64,000 nt of DNA from Perognathus longimembris pacificus (GCF_023159225.1 NC_063184.1:14931528-14995527); one strand, 5' to 3'; counted from the stretch's first letter, positions 8,991-22,303 are shown. Translations and numbers: made by a program. The notes: generated by a model from the sequence alone, not told the origin.

Positions 8991-11900
8991 CTGAAGGAAA
9001 AAATAAAAAAGAAAGAAAATCTCTTTAAGTCTGGCAAGACAATCAAGAGCACAGAAAGCAACTGCTGTCAAGAAAAGTTTGAAAATTCCTCTCTTCCACC
9101 TGGGGCCCTTGTCTTTAGGATATAGAAAAGAATTGCTGGGCAATACTTTCAAAAGTGATCCTTTATAGGTCTCTCACCAGTCATTTTGAGATCCTAAGAA
9201 AAACTAAATAAGGGAGAGGCTGCATCAACAGAAAGCTTTGTTGAATGCACTGTGGAAGTGGTTGAGGACAAATGCGGGGAAGGCAGGATGATCCAGAGCC
9301 AGCAAGAGACTGAGGTTACAGCACAAGCACTGGGTGGTTACGAGTGAGAGTGCGGGAAGGATGCATCTAGTCAAGTGATGGGAATTCTTAAAGGTGTTAA
9401 TAGGAAGCTTCAATGTGATACATATGTCAAAGGGTGTCAAAGAAAACTTACAGGAAGAAAATAGTTGACTCACAGCAGTAGGTTTAGAAAATTACTTTAA
9501 CAAAGGGTGTAGCTCAGGCAACACTTCCATTGACATCAGGCCAATGAATTGCATTAAAGGCCAATTTGTCAAAGTAACTCAAGAGTTCTCTTTGAGTATT
9601 AAGTAATCGTAGTAGAGTGCAGGGCCTGGGAATTCTAAAGGAATAACAATATGCAAGTAATTGAAGTACTTTCAGGAGAAATCCACTTGCCATTATGCCT
9701 CTCACACATACGTCATGAATACCACAGCACGCAACCTTTTAAAATTTCCGGGAGGGTCAGTGTTTCTTATAGATGCCATGGACTTGTTTTATTTGTTCCA
9801 CACCTTCCCACTTCACTGCACCTGCTACACCAGTCATCATTCTGTGTTTAATGGCCAGTCAGCCTCCAGGGCCCTGTAACAGATGGAGAACATCAGATCA
9901 GCTAGCACATGTAAGATATTCTAAGATCTATTTAAGCTTTTCAGACAGAACTGGAAATTAAGATCATTTTGTCTTCCCTTGCATTTTTGACCCACCGTCT
10001 ATCATTTCTTCCAGCTGTGCTCTCGTCTGTTCCTGCAGCCGTTGATTCTATGCCCAATTGTATGCCATTGTTAAAGTAACAGTAAGACAGAATAATATTC
10101 AAGCTGTTAAGCACACCCTGATGCCTTAAAACTCTCCAACTTGCAAATATGGTGACATATTTGCTGCAGAGCAAAACACAGAGATTCTAATTTTACATGT
10201 TTCAAGGGATTCTTAATTCTCTATGAGAAAATACTCCAATATAATGTCACTATGGCATTCATTTTGAGAGAGCCAAATACTATTGAAATACTTCGTGACT
10301 CATGCACACATTTGAAAATAGAAAAATGGAACTGTTAAACCGTTTAAAAAGAGGGAAGAAAGAATAATAGGTGAATTTCATTAGAGTATATGGCTGCATT
10401 GAAATATCACAATGCAATTCTTTTGTTTGCATAATTTATACATGGGATGTAAAAAGGAAGTGTTTCTTTTCTTAAAGGAAAGCAACAACATAAAGAATCA
10501 ATTTCAGAAAAACAAAACTACATATTCACTTTCCTTTTCCAACAATATGCAACTTTAAACAGAAACTGACAGTTTATATGTTAATCAGTTTAAACTGGTT
10601 TCTATAAAAGTGGTTCAAGTTGAAAAGATCTTTAGTGCTTACTAGATCAATATAATTCTTAAAGGTTATAATCGCTGACATTACTTAAAAATAAAGTGAA
10701 TGTCATATATGGAAAAACAATGATGATACCTGATTGTATTGAATAGTGCATCTTTCACATGTAGATTGATTGATAAACTGCTTCAGGAGTCTGAGTTTTT
10801 AGTGCATCTTGAGCTTCTTGCTGGGTTGGACCATAGGAAGACAGTTAAGAAAGTTCTAACCATGAGGGACAGAGAACATGTCCTCTTGGCTCTTGCCCTA
10901 ATCTAACTGATACCGTTTGCCGGTGGCTCTTTCTAGCACTTAGATGGATTTTTCTCTGGGTTTCAGGGATGGCTCCTCTAGCCCAGTGATGATACCTATG
11001 ACCTAGACCTGTTTCTTTGGCAGTTTTTGTTGTCTCTCCCTAACCCTGCTCACACCATTACATTAAAAAAGTAGTCTTTCCATCACTGGTTCTTCATCCA
11101 TGCCATTTGTGCCTTTTAGTTATTTTCTACCCTAATCTGACCTGATCTGACCTGCCATTCTTTCTCTCTGCTCTTTTCTACAATCTATGAAAGTCAATAT
11201 GGTAACATTATAAGAATGATAAATGAACAAAACCAGGGCTTCATTTGGCTTCCAAACATGTTTAGTTTTGTCTACAAGTGCTGGCTTATATGTTGATGCT
11301 AGAACAATTGGCATTATTTGCCAACATTTAGAAAATCGAAAAATGATTCCACAAAATATTGACTTTATATTCTCTTGCAAAGCAAAGCAAAGCAAAAAAA
11401 AATCTGAGCTACAGGAAAATTCTGAGCCTGGCCTGATGTCTAATAAATATGAGAGTTATCTCACTCTTTTTACTTCTCATCACTCCTTGCTATTTTGAAT
11501 ATTCATTTTCCTTTATAAAATGATGAATGATGTGGACCTGTTATTAATTTTGAACATTAGAGGAAAATTACCACACCATTCCTCATTTACGAATACCTCC
11601 AAGTCTCTCATACCTCTGTGAAGATGGGTCTTTCTCAAAATCCAGTTTCTTGACGAGGCTTCCTATCCCTTCCTTTCTCCATTCCAGCCAAGATTATGGT
11701 ATTTCTGTTCCTTGAACTTACCCACTTGGTTTAATCACATCCATTCCTTTTCTAGTCTTTCAGCCTGATTATCAGTTCCACATATATGTCCTCACTAGAA
11801 TTACATGGCCTGCTCTCCTCATTACATAGAGGATCACTCAGTGTTACCTTAAAAAACAAAAAACAAACAAACAAAAAAAAACCTTCCTCTAGAGCCTGAA

Positions 11901-12415
11901 GGCCTCCATTCTGAGGGGAAAATCTATTGCCTTGTCTCACTTTTCTTTTTTCTAGTTTCAATCTTTCTTTACTTTAAGCTCCAGCACAGCTACTTCCCAG
12001 CCTCATTCACTAGTAAATCCAGACCTTGTAATAGCAAGTGAATGAATCCTGAATAACCGCTATATGGTTCAGATTGTGAATGCTGCTTCATCGCAAGGAT
12101 TAAGAGGTATAAGAGTTATTCCACAGTATGAAAACCAGATGGTATTATTTCAATTAGAGTAATAAGTGTTTGTCATCAAGAAAAGCTCACTAACATAGTT
12201 GGAATATACCATCGTGATCATTAACAAATAGACAAAGAATTGCAAAGCCATTACTTTAGCCTTAAATTTTTTTGCTGTAGAAAAATCTGTTTCCATTACC
12301 ATGTACTTGTAAACATTTTCCAAAATTTCTTTCACAATCTTTCAGTTCTTTCAATGATGAGGCAAAATGTAGCTATGACTTAAAAAGTATATAAACATAG
12401 AGATTTGATCCTTCA

Positions 12416-12419
<4 letters not shown>
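8991..12419. other. Mostly unique DNA, no gene
   Basis: AT-rich sequence. A possible very old L2-like stretch lies around 11590-11850 (GACGAGGCTTCCTATCCC resembles the L2 3' region); I would not insist on it. Short A-rich repeats occur near 11385 and 11850. No gene or RNA recognised. Confidence 0.45.

Positions 12420-12470
<51 letters not shown>
12420..12470. repeat. (TG)n microsatellite
   Basis: About 25 uninterrupted TG units. No recognisable SINE is attached. Confidence 0.97.
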
Positions 12471-12475
<5 letters not shown>

Positions 12476-12984
12476 ATGTGTAGAAGCTGTGTTTTCCTCA
12501 GAAATAAATAAATAAAAGAGAAATCCTCCCTTTGGAACCATTACCCTCAAAAGATTCCTACGAGAAAAGTGAAATTTAATTTGGGAAGGATGAATGGAAC
12601 AATCTGGTCCCCTAAGTAGTGCAATATACTTAGCTCCACTCCAATCATTTTAATAACTCACACCCACTCCTGATCCATTTCACTCGTCTGTGTTTTTAGC
12701 ACTTCCATGTACATCTCTAGAGACCTAAGCATTCTTTCCATGTTTCTGACACTTGTGTTTAGACAGATTGGAGCTGCTCTTCTCTCCTCCATTAGATTTT
12801 AAATTTACGGTACACCAAGAACTTTATAACTCTCCATTCCACTTAGTAGCCCCACAGTTGAGCATTTGCCTCCCTGCCCCCAACCTTTCCTTAGACCCTT
12901 CTGACCCCAGTGAGGCTTTCCTTCTCCAAATCCATATAGAAGTTTTTACTGTGTCACACACTCTGCAGATTTGCTGTAAGAACA

Positions 12985-13075
12985 ATTACTGAACACTTGT
13001 TCTATGACACACACCCTCTCTAGAAATGTCCTTGCTTCTCACAGTAACTCTATGCATGAGGCACCAGAGGACACA
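12985..13075 (+). repeat. MIR relic
   Basis: TACTGAACACTTGTTCTATG, then CTTCTCACAGTAACTCTATG and CATGAGGCACC, follow the order of the MIR core and 3' portion. Ancient and diverged. Confidence 0.55.
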
Positions 13076-13159
13076 TTTAAATGCTTGTGCAAACTATATG
13101 TTTAATAATGTTAGTTCCTGCCTAACTTTCTGAATTTGAATTTTTTAATTCAAAAATTG

Positions 13160-13224
13160 TACTATTATCTTTAAGTAGTTATACAGAGATTTCAATTTAG
13201 CACATCAGTTTATTAATAAAATAC
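13160..13224 (-). repeat. Old L1 3'-end fragment
   Basis: CTTTAAGTAGTTATACAGAG and CAATTTAGCACATCAGTTTA are the start of the older antisense L1 3' UTR, also seen at 25650. The younger L1 piece that follows begins within or beside it. Confidence 0.55.
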
Positions 13225-13952
13225 CTCTTTTTAAAAGTAATTATTTATTGTCAAAGTGATGTACAAAGGGATTACAGTTTCATATGTAAGGCAGTGGGTA
13301 CATTTCTTGTATAATTTGTTACCTCCTCCCTCATTTTCTCCCTCTCCCCTGCCCCTTTTCCTCTCCCCACCATGAGTTGTTCAGTTGGTTTACACCAAAT
13401 AGTTTTGTAAGTATTGCTTTCGGAGTCGTTTGTCTTTTTAGTCTTTGTCTCTCGATTTGATATTCCCTTTCCCTTCCCTAATTCTAATACCAGTATATAC
13501 AGTATCCAACCCTTTCATTACTTTCCCTCATCTTTCCCAATCCCATTCCTCCTCTCAAGTTACCCTCATTCCATTTTTACATATGTAATACTGTGACTGT
13601 GTTTGCCAGCCCTTCCATTTTCCTATTTTCTGCCCTCCCCCAGCCACTGACAAAACATGTTTTGGCTTCCTGGTATACTTTAGCCAATTTATTTGTGTGT
13701 ATGCATATGACCCTATGTACGTTTTCATGTATGATTGTAATTTAGATCCAACTTCCACATATGAGAGAAAACCAGAGCCATTTGTTTCTCTGAGACTGAG
13801 TAACTTCTCTTAATATATTTTTCCAAGTCTCTCCATTTCCCTGCAAATGATAAATTATTCTTTCTGATGAATAAAATTCACATATATACATATATACACA
13901 CCTACGTATCTAGCTAGCTCTCACATGTAATCAATCTATCATCTACCTATCA

Positions 13953-14008
<56 letters not shown>

Positions 14009-14165
14009 CACATTTATTTTGTGGATCCATTCATTTATTGTAGAGCACCTGGGCTATGCCCAGAACTTGGCTATCGTGAATGGTGCAGTGAAAAAATGGA
14101 TGTGCAAGTGTCTTTACTGTGCCTTGGCTTCTAATCTTTTGGATTACAAGAATTAAAGTAATGTA
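13225..14165 (-). mobile_element. L1, 5'-truncated, antisense
   Basis: Read right to left this is an L1 3' part. 14020-14165 matches the distal ORF2/3' region (TTTATTGTAGAGCACCTGGG, AACTTGGCTATCGTGAATGG, GTGCAAGTGTCTTTACTGTG). 13800-13890 carries the TTCTTTCTGATGAATAAAAT block. 13225-13510 is the 3' UTR with the C-rich tract and CTCGATTTGATATTCCC. A TATC microsatellite interrupts it. It is degenerate, with no functional reading frame. Confidence 0.85.
13953..14008. repeat. (ATCT)n microsatellite
   Basis: About 14 pure ATCT units inside the antisense L1 remnant, preceded by imperfect units. Confidence 0.95.
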
Positions 14166-15370
14166 TCATTTCTCTACTTAAGGCATTCCCACTTTGTCAT
14201 GGTGAGAAAGCCACTTGCCTTCCTTTACGAATTGTTTATTTTCTCCCAGCTAGTGATATTTGGTATCATAAATAGAGGGACAGACAGAAAGACAGATTTA
14301 ATTATGTTAAACTCATGCCAGGTGATTGCAGATCTCAGTCAGTTACACAATCATTGCTGAGGGGCAACCAATATGGTACTGGGTGCTTACTGGGTTGCTG
14401 AGCTATGATGGAGAGTAGGTGTTTAACTTGCAATGGTGTATTGGTCCTAACCCCATCATTAGTTCAGTAGCCTCAGTGTATGCACTGTGTATTTTCAATC
14501 ATAATATATACCCTAAATTAGTTGAGTCTCAGCCAAATATCATACTGTAGTCAAATAGCCACTGTAATGCCCAGATCTCTACTCTAGGAGATACTCAATA
14601 AATACATCTTAGTGAATTTAGAAGCTGTCAAACCTTAGGGGTATCCCAGAAATGAATTTATGCTATGCCATTGGCATGACTACTTTGGGACTCTAATAAA
14701 GGAAAGGTGAGCCAGCCAAACCTTCCATAGGCCAGCATGATCAGACACAAAAATTCCTTTCTGCTGCAGAAGAAACTGTAGAAGAATGAGAAATGTGTCA
14801 TCTTAATTCATGCCAGGGTAGAGAATACAAGAAGGTGACACCATTTATTATCATCTCTCTTGCTGCCTAATTTTACCTGGTGCTTTAATCTTTGAAAGCT
14901 GTGTTTTAGAACAATGTAGGTGAATCAAGTAACTCAGTGTGACTTTGTTTTTATGAATGAATTCTCAGAGACACTCAAATCTTGTAATTGGAACTGTTTT
15001 CCCGTTTGTTTTTGGCTTTTGGAAAGCTGAGATCCAAGTGTAACACTCCCTCTGGAAAACAGTCTACTTGATGAGAGTGTTAACTACTACCCATTCTAAT
15101 TCCATACTTTATTTCCTCTTCTCTTGACTTTTATTGTATGTTTAGTTCATTGGGCTATATTGTGTGCATATTTGCAGATCCCCTTAAATGCTTTGGGGAG
15201 TAAGATAGAACTTAGTATTTAAATAAACAATAACCAACAACAATAATAACAAAAAGATTTGAATCACCATAAAATCCTGAGATTGAGACAATATTTCTTA
15301 AATTAATTTAATCTGGAATTTCTTTTGTGTTTTTTCTCTCCCCCCCCCCACATTTTTGGTTTTTTATTTC
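14166..15370. other. Unique DNA, no gene
   Basis: No recognisable element. A run of C occurs at about 15343-15351. Confidence 0.45.
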
Positions 15371-15371
15371 T

Positions 15372-15480
15372 TATATCATTTATTTTTATAACTTTAAGTA
15401 TACAAAATGTTATACAGCATGTCAGTTTATGAATGCAATGGTCAAGATGCATTGTATTTTGGATTTTCTAAGTGCATGGT
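15372..15480 (-). repeat. Old L1 3'-end fragment
   Basis: CAGCATGTCAGTTTATGAAT and GTCAAGATGCATTGTATTTT follow the older antisense L1 3' UTR (compare 25680-25745). Strongly diverged. Confidence 0.5.
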
Positions 15481-16989
15481 CATGAAATTATTAGAACATC
15501 TGTGACTTTCAGCACCTAAAAACCTATACAATGCTATAATTCTAAAGTGAGCTGTTTCTGTCAAACTCTTACAGAGAAGTGGTACAGTAATTTTTTTCTT
15601 TTATTTCTCTCAACTATGAGTTGTAGACTTTAAAAAGACTCATTTAGTCTTTGCTATACATATTATCTTGGTAGAAATACAAGTTATTTTATCAAACTTT
15701 TATTGTTAATTCAATAACTATTTTGATAATTCTCCTACTCCAATGAGCCACAACACCATTTTTCTGAGGTTAGTTTATAATGGCTATTATTAAATTTATG
15801 AGAATGAATGAATGAAAGAGAGGGAAACACAAGTAACCAGTACCTATATCTAGTTCCTCTCTGGCAGCAAAATAACTTACCTTTCACTTTGTGACTGGTA
15901 GCTTTCTCTCCCTGTCAGTAGCCCATTGTTAAAGATAAATATTTGAAAATACAAGATTTCTCCCATGTAATCATAAATCGGTATCTGTGGTATTGTCTGA
16001 CCTGTATTGTGGGAATGGGCCTGACATCACCATCTGAAAATTATGACTTCTCTCAACCCCAAACCAGGATGCAGAGGATGATGAAGACAAATTTCTCTTT
16101 TGTATTCAGGCAAATGTCACAACTGTGGCTAATTCTGTTACCCATGTTGAGAGGCAAAATGGACTTGGGGTTTACAATCCTTTAATCAGAGTTATCTCAT
16201 AGGCGATGTCATGCTTTATGTGTTCACTAAAGCAATTGACCTGAACCCTTCCATCCCCTCCAGCAAATCCAGAGCTGGAGAATACAAATGTCAACACTAT
16301 AATATTATAAGTCATGGAAACAACCCAGAAAAGAGGATTTTCATCCAAGGGTTCAAATGAAATCCATATTTCTAGGTCCCCAATCACTTTCCCATGTTCT
16401 TTCACCCAACACTTCCAGTGTACCTCACACCTTATTGGGAATAGTTTTTAAATTCCACTTGTCAAAATGACATGATGCAAATGTTGTGTTTTCTGGTAAG
16501 AAACTAAACTGCCACCTACTTATCTGTACACCCTTCTCTCAGTCCCTGAGAACACCCTACAAGAAGGTACTCTTGCCTTAGTCATCCACCCTCTTTTCTT
16601 GACATTTGAGCATTTGTTGGAGACAGTGACATCATGCACTAACCTTTCCCTGTAGAAGAATGTACAACACCTTGCAGGCAAGGTGCTTGGAGCAATGTTA
16701 AGCATGAATCTCATCTCTTTGCTGATTATGGCTAACTGTGTCTACAGCACCACAGAGAAGCTGGCTTAGTGAAGATCACCTCATGATCTGATGGGATAGC
16801 TGGAAATAGATGCCATAAGTATAAAGTATCCTAACTAGAAAATTCTCAGCTTCTTTCTTCAGGGAAAAAAAGCATTCTCTGGAAAGAGACCAAGGATTTG
16901 GCAGAGGTAAACATGGTCAGGGTGTTGGAGTTCCAAGTGAGCACCCTAACAGGTACTTGCAGGAAAGTCTTTGGGCAGGTGTGTTTTTT
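15481..16989. other. Unique DNA, no gene
   Basis: No gene, RNA or clear repeat. Frames at 15943-16185, 16172-16405 and 16520-16714 show no recognisable domain. Confidence 0.45.
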
Positions 16990-17001
16990 TCTGTCAGTAT
17001 T

Positions 17002-17122
17002 ATTTCTAAATTTTTAATTGTTATTATAAAGGTGATGTACAGAGGGGTGACAGTAACATAAGGCAGGTGAAGAATACTTGTCTTTTAGACAATATCACCT
17101 TTTCCCTTACTCTCTCTCTTTC
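17002..17122 (-). mobile_element. 121-bp L1 3' stub with target duplication
   Basis: A very short antisense L1 3' end (TTATAAAGGTGATGTACAGA, CATAAGGCAGGTGA) is bounded by a perfect 12-bp duplication TCTGTCAGTATT at 16990-17001 and 17123-17134. It is a severely 5'-truncated retrotransposition. Confidence 0.75.
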
Positions 17123-17134
17123 TCTGTCAGTATT

Positions 17135-17928
17135 TTATCAGCACAAGACAATGCCTCTTCATGTTTGATAATTGTGCAGGGTCAGCATTCACATTTTCAA
17201 ATGTATGTCAAAAAATCTAGAGAAAGGCTCCCTTGTCTATAAATTACTCTTTGTCCTATAAAACATATAAAAAATAAATGATTCAACAAAAAAAACCAAG
17301 TAGATTTTTTTCTGTCACCACCTGGCAAAAATATGTTCACTTTTTAGTAGTTAACAAATTTTGTTGCTTTAAATTAAGTTGGGACTGGAAAATTGGAAGA
17401 TTTTGAACTTTTTTAGGCCACAGAATCTAAAAGCTTCAGTGAACAACTCTTGTGTCTATCAATTCTTCATCAGCCAGCTGAGCATCAATTGGCAGAAGAG
17501 ACTTAATTTGTTTTCCATCTGTATTACTAGCATAAATGAGTTCCTAATTAATATTTATTAACTATAATAAAAATTGCTGTCAACATCATCCATGCCTATG
17601 AAGGATCATCATTTGCTAAGCTCATTTTGTGGGGCGGAAATGAGCCATTGTAAAGAAATGAGGAACTACTTGATAATATCTGTAGAATATTTTGAGATTG
17701 CTCATGCAGATATAAAGGTTGATATGGCATTTAATGTGTCATAAATCTGTGTTTCCTGTTTTGTGTAATTATTACTTATTGAGACTGCTCTATTTGCCAA
17801 GGAGCCACTATGCCCATTTAATTTTTGTTTTCAAAAAGACAAGTCTCAAAGGAAGAATCAGAAATTTTCCATGTACAGTATATATTGAATATATATTTAT
17901 ATAAATGGATATGTACATATATATTCAA
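17135..17928. other. Unique DNA, no gene
   Basis: AT-rich; nothing recognised apart from an AT-alternating stretch near 17880-17930. Confidence 0.45.
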
Positions 17929-17941
17929 AATATTCAGTGTG

Positions 17942-18141
17942 GGGGCTGGGGATATGGCCTAGTGGCAAGAATGCTTGCCTCATATACATGAGGCCCTGGG
18001 TTCGATTCCCCAGCACCACATATACAGAAAATGGCCGGAAGGGGTGCTGTGGCTCAAGTGGCAGAGTGCTAGCCTTGAGCAAAGAGAAGCCAGGGACAGT
18101 GCTCAGGCCCTGAGTCCAAGCCCCAGGACTGGCCAAAAAAA
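17942..18141 (+). repeat. IDL-Geo SINE, complete
   Basis: The left tRNA-Ala-like half has A box TGGCCTAGTGG and B box GGTTCGATTCC. The right Geo half runs from GGCCGGAAGGGGTGCTGTGG to CAGGACTGGCC and an A tail. A perfect 13-bp target duplication AATATTCAGTGTG lies at 17929-17941 and 18142-18154. Confidence 0.93.
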
Positions 18142-18154
18142 AATATTCAGTGTG

Positions 18155-21117
18155 AAACTCAGATTTATATATATTCAGTTTTCCAAATACATATTCAATA
18201 TGAGCATCAGATTTTAATGTAACACATATTTTCTTATTTATTAGATTTTCTAGACACTAAATTCTCTTAAATAATGTGTAAAAATTTCAAGTTAAATACT
18301 GAAAAGATATAAAGATAGACAAACAACCAGTAGCCTAGAATCCAGTACAGAGTGACATATGAACTTGTCTTAAGGAAGTGTAAAACACAACTTAATTACT
18401 AGCCCAATGAGAAGGGGTTAGAGTGGGAAAAGAAAAAAACAAAAAAACTCCAAGCAATTTTTAAGTTAGTAACCTTTCACCTGACTCGTGTTGGTTAGAA
18501 TCCAGGACTGACCACGGGGACTGAAGCGCGTTCTGATGATGTGATGGTAAAGAGTCATGAGTTCAATGTGTCTGGTGGTCTTGGCATTATTCCCAGAGAA
18601 CTCCAGTTCCCAGCCTAGAAGGAAAGGAGCTCAACTTTGGTCCAAACACAGTCTTTGTTCTATTAAAGAAAAAAAGAGTCAGTGTGGAAACAGGCTCCAG
18701 GGACGTATTTTTTCCTTCTTACTGACAGACTTCAGCTCTGGATGAGTGGAAGGGACTCCACGGTCACCTTTGGAGAAGTAGTGGCCAGGACCACTATTCT
18801 CACTTTGACCAGGAGGTGATGGCTCAGAGCTTGAAGGCATCCTTCTCAAGGCCTAATGATATCTTTGGGGGAACATAAAGACACATAAAATTTATCATTG
18901 AGAAAAATAGAATGATTGCATGTGCTGCCTTCGTATCAGAGTCCTCAAGGAGATATGATGAATAAGCTGAGAAATTATATTCAGCAGATCTATTCCTTTG
19001 GGTATAGGGAAGAGCGAGCCACAGTCATCTTTATTAGAAATGATGCCCCTGAAGTCTCCCAGACAGAGTGAGAGACAATGTGCAACCTCACTTTACAAAG
19101 CTGCTAGAAACCTTTAGAATGCATTAGTGCATTCATGCACGGGGGTTTAATTCTGATTGTCTGATATGGACATCCCAGCAGCTCATCTTTAATAGAGTAA
19201 TATTTTTTACTGTGAAGTACTTTCCTGCACCCCTCCACACACCAGTTTTCCTCTTTTAATTCATGGTATTCATCTAAAGACATTGTGTAATCCCCATGGC
19301 TTCTAAAATTACTAAAGGAAGAAATGCCCCTGAAGTCTCTGCAAATGTTTAAAGTAAATGGCTTTTGCTTGTAGACAAAGCTAACTTTCTAAACAAAGAT
19401 AAGAAGATGTTTTATCTCTATCTCCCTAAGTATCCTTATTTCTTTCGATCTGTCTATCTCTACAAATCTCTATCTCTATCTCTACTTATCAAGCTGGATT
19501 CTGGCGAAGTGATCTTGGTCAATAAGGTTATATCAGTCAGTACAATACTTTGGGGTGAGGTTCAATCCTAGTATGAAAAAGGAGACAAGCAAATCTGAAA
19601 ACAAATCACAAGACAAAATCTATAATACAATAAAGTCTATAATAAATGAAGCCCATTGTGTAAAGATCCCCTGGAAAATTGTCATGAAAGAAAAAGTTAC
19701 ACACATTGAACTGGCAGACACATGATGGAAATTTAGTCAGGTCCTTCAACCTGTGTCTTATGTGATCATGGGTACAATATGATGTGATGTTTCAGCCTTC
19801 TGCCTTCAATTCTATTACACTAATCTCTCTTTTGGCTTTCAATTCCATGTGCTTGATGCTTCTTGCTTGGTTAGGAACCTGTTAGATGCTTGCCTCAGAA
19901 ATCCAAATTAAAACAAATGATTTTTCTTAGGATTAAAAAAGAAAATTTACTGGCTCGCACAGCTGAAAAATCTAGGCAGAAATTCAGCATATTTATTCAT
20001 TTAATGATCTGTTTTTTACTAAGGAATAACTAAAAGCCAAACAATCAAAACTAATGAAGCAGACTTCCCTTTATTAATCCTTCAAATATCAATATGGATT
20101 CTACTTCTTTCTGGAAATAATTGAGAATCTCATCTCTGATAGTCTTCTCTATAATTCACCCAAGCACAGCACACTAGTCAGTATATCCTATGAATCAATG
20201 AATAAATATACTCTCATTTTAACTTCTTCATAGTTAAAAGCTTTAATCAGATCACATCAAACACACATTTCAGAAAAAAAATCTGTTTTTGTTATTTTTG
20301 ATTGTTTAAGCGTTATGGAAAATTTCTAGAAACCAATGCATAGGAGTTATTTCAAAGACTGATTTAAAACTCTAAAGAAATAGAAGAGAAAATGAGAAAA
20401 GAGTTATGACAGTGTGGGCCAATATTTTCAATATATCATGATAGGCAAATTCCCATTTTGTTCTTTATGGTTCAATTGGGAGAGAAGAAATGCAATGAGC
20501 ATAGTGGGTAATTTATGATAGCCATCTCTTATAGTCAATTGTGAGAAACAATGAAGGTGTATGAGGTGGGATGAAAGGCAGGTCATCCAGCAGCCATCAT
20601 GGTACCATGCACTGGGAGGAAGCTTGTAATGAGATTCATGGACAGATTTTACTCTTCACAAATCCAGCCTCTGGGGAGTCACATACTGTTGACCCAAAAC
20701 CATTTTGTTCAGCAGGACTCAAAGTGGTGTAGATAATGAACCCAGAGCAAAGACAGCATACACAGGACCTTAGGGGCATCCTGAAATCTGACCTTCACTG
20801 TACTTGATGGAGACCTGCTTATTTCTGCTTTCTACAGGCTAGTGAAGTTTCTCTTTCAGGCTCTTCTAACTTGGACCCATTCATGAAAGGAGATTCTAGA
20901 AAACACATTTCCCAGCCAGCTTTAAAAGTTTGCCCAGTATCAGCCCGTGAGTGCCAAAGGCTTTCTTTAGATGCTGGAGACTTGTGTGGTCTTACTCACT
21001 CCTGAGCCTTGAAGCTGGAAAAGAGAAGATTCTTTTGACAGATCACCTTGTAGTCATAACCATATAGTGGGTGAATGAGAAGTTTAAATAAACTCACAGT
21101 ACATGGGAGCAAAATCG
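18155..21117. other. Unique DNA, no gene
   Basis: About 3 kb with no recognised transposon except imperfect TATCTC repeats near 19440-19490. No gene or RNA seen. It is one of the longer insertion-free stretches in the window. Confidence 0.45.
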
Positions 21118-21171
21118 TGTTTGTTTGTTTGTTTGTTTGTTTGTGTGCGTGTGTGTTTTGTTGTTATTATT
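21118..21171. repeat. (GTTT)n/(TG)n microsatellite
   Basis: About seven GTTT units, then GTGTGCGTGTGTG, directly at the tail side of the antisense B1-Geo element. Confidence 0.9.
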
Positions 21172-21414
21172 TATGCCAGTACTGAGGTTTGAACTCAGAG
21201 CCTTGGGTTCTCTTCTAGCTTTTGGGATCACACTAGGCCTCTATACTTGAGCTACACTTCTAGTTCCAGCTTTTGTCTCCTTGTTTCTTTTCTGGTTAAT
21301 TGAAGATTAGACCCTCCCACTTTTGTCTGCTTGGCCTGCTTTGTAACCAAAATCTTCAGCTCTCAGCCTCCTGAGTAGCCAGGTTTATAGGCATGAGCCA
21401 CTTGCAACCAGCTA
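21172..21414 (-). repeat. B1-Geo SINE
   Basis: Reverse dimer. The Geo half starts TGCCAGTACTGAGGTTTGAA, the middle linker is GGTTAATTGAAGATTAG, and the B1 half reads CTCAGCCTCCTGAGTAGCCA, GGCATGAGCCAC. Confidence 0.88.
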
Positions 21415-21537
21415 GTGATCTACTCTTAAATACAAGTTTTGGGCCATGATGGCCACTAAGACACAAAGAACAACAATGGTTAGGTTGAATTTCCCTTGTA
21501 CTTAGAAAATATAATGCAATGTGTTAGAATTTTTTTT

Positions 21538-21612
21538 TTGCATGCTGCAAATTGAACCAAGTGTCTTGTGAAATCTAGGCAATTGTTTCACCACTGAGTT
21601 GTATCAACTCAA
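21538..21612 (-). repeat. ID-like SINE fragment
   Basis: Reads as a degraded antisense ID monomer: GCTGCAAATTGAACCAAGTG, CTAGGCAATTGTTTCACCAC, TGAGTTGTATCAAC. Confidence 0.55.
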
Positions 21613-21683
21613 GTAAGAAATTTTGCATTGATTTACTTATATGAAAATAGAATCATGAAACCCATTATAATGTTATAAAATAG

Positions 21684-21770
21684 AGGGGCTAAAGATGGTA
21701 CAGCCATCAGTGGTATAGCATCTATCTAGGAAGCATGAATCCCTGAGTTCAAACACTAGTATCACAAGTG
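21684..21770 (+). repeat. ID-like SINE fragment
   Basis: GGGGCTAAAGATGGTACAGC, CAGTGGTATAGCATCTA and CCCTGAGTTCAAACACTAG follow the tRNA-Ala-derived ID layout with clear A/B-box remnants. No Geo half is attached. Confidence 0.6.
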
Positions 21771-22028
21771 TTAAAAGAGGAAGCTGATAAGGAAACCAGC
21801 ATTGTGCCCTCACTAGCCTAGCTACCTTCCTAGTTGAATATATTGCTTGATTTCTAACTTGATCTTGCTTTCTTGGTTCTAAATGTCTCATGTAGCTTCA
21901 ATGGCCTCTTGCTAGAAGATACTGGAAAGATCACTAACATAAAATACTCCCTCCCTCCACAAACACTATGCCTCCCAGCCACAAGCATTTGTATGGTCTT
22001 TCAAATGTCTCCAAGGACTTAGTCTTTC

Positions 22029-22048
22029 AACACACACACACACACACA
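22029..22048. repeat. (CA)n microsatellite
   Basis: About ten CA units. Confidence 0.9.
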
Positions 22049-22088
22049 AATAGTAAATGGACCCACCAATGAACAGTCAGAAGGCCAC

Positions 22089-22303
22089 ATTGCTAGGCAC
22101 AGATGTGGCAGACACCTGTAATCCTAGCTACTCAGGAGGCTGAGATCTGAGCATCATGGTTTGACACCAGCCTGGGCAGGAAAGTGTGCGAGTTTCTTAT
22201 GTGTAATTAACCAGTAAAAAGCTGGAAGTGGAGCTGTGACTCAAGTGGTTAAGTGGTCAAGGGACAACTTTCAGGCCCTGAATTCAAGCCCTAGAACCTC
22301 TAG
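22089..22303 (+). repeat. B1-Geo SINE
   Basis: B1 half (ACACCTGTAATCCTAGCTAC, TCAGGAGGCTGAGATCTGAG), linker TAATTAACCAGTAAAAAGC and Geo half (GGAGCTGTGACTCAAGTGG, GGCCCTGAATTCAAGCCC). The Geo half is slightly shortened in the middle. The tail runs into a CA microsatellite. Confidence 0.9.

Noticed and set aside
13953..14008. Regular short repeats resembling an array
   Set aside because: Pure ATCT microsatellite without spacers; not CRISPR, and the genome is mammalian.
17942..18020. tRNA-Ala-like sequence with A and B boxes, as in every IDL-Geo
   Set aside because: It is the SINE left monomer. It lacks a proper acceptor stem and 3' end, is followed by the Geo half and A tail, and is flanked by a target duplication.
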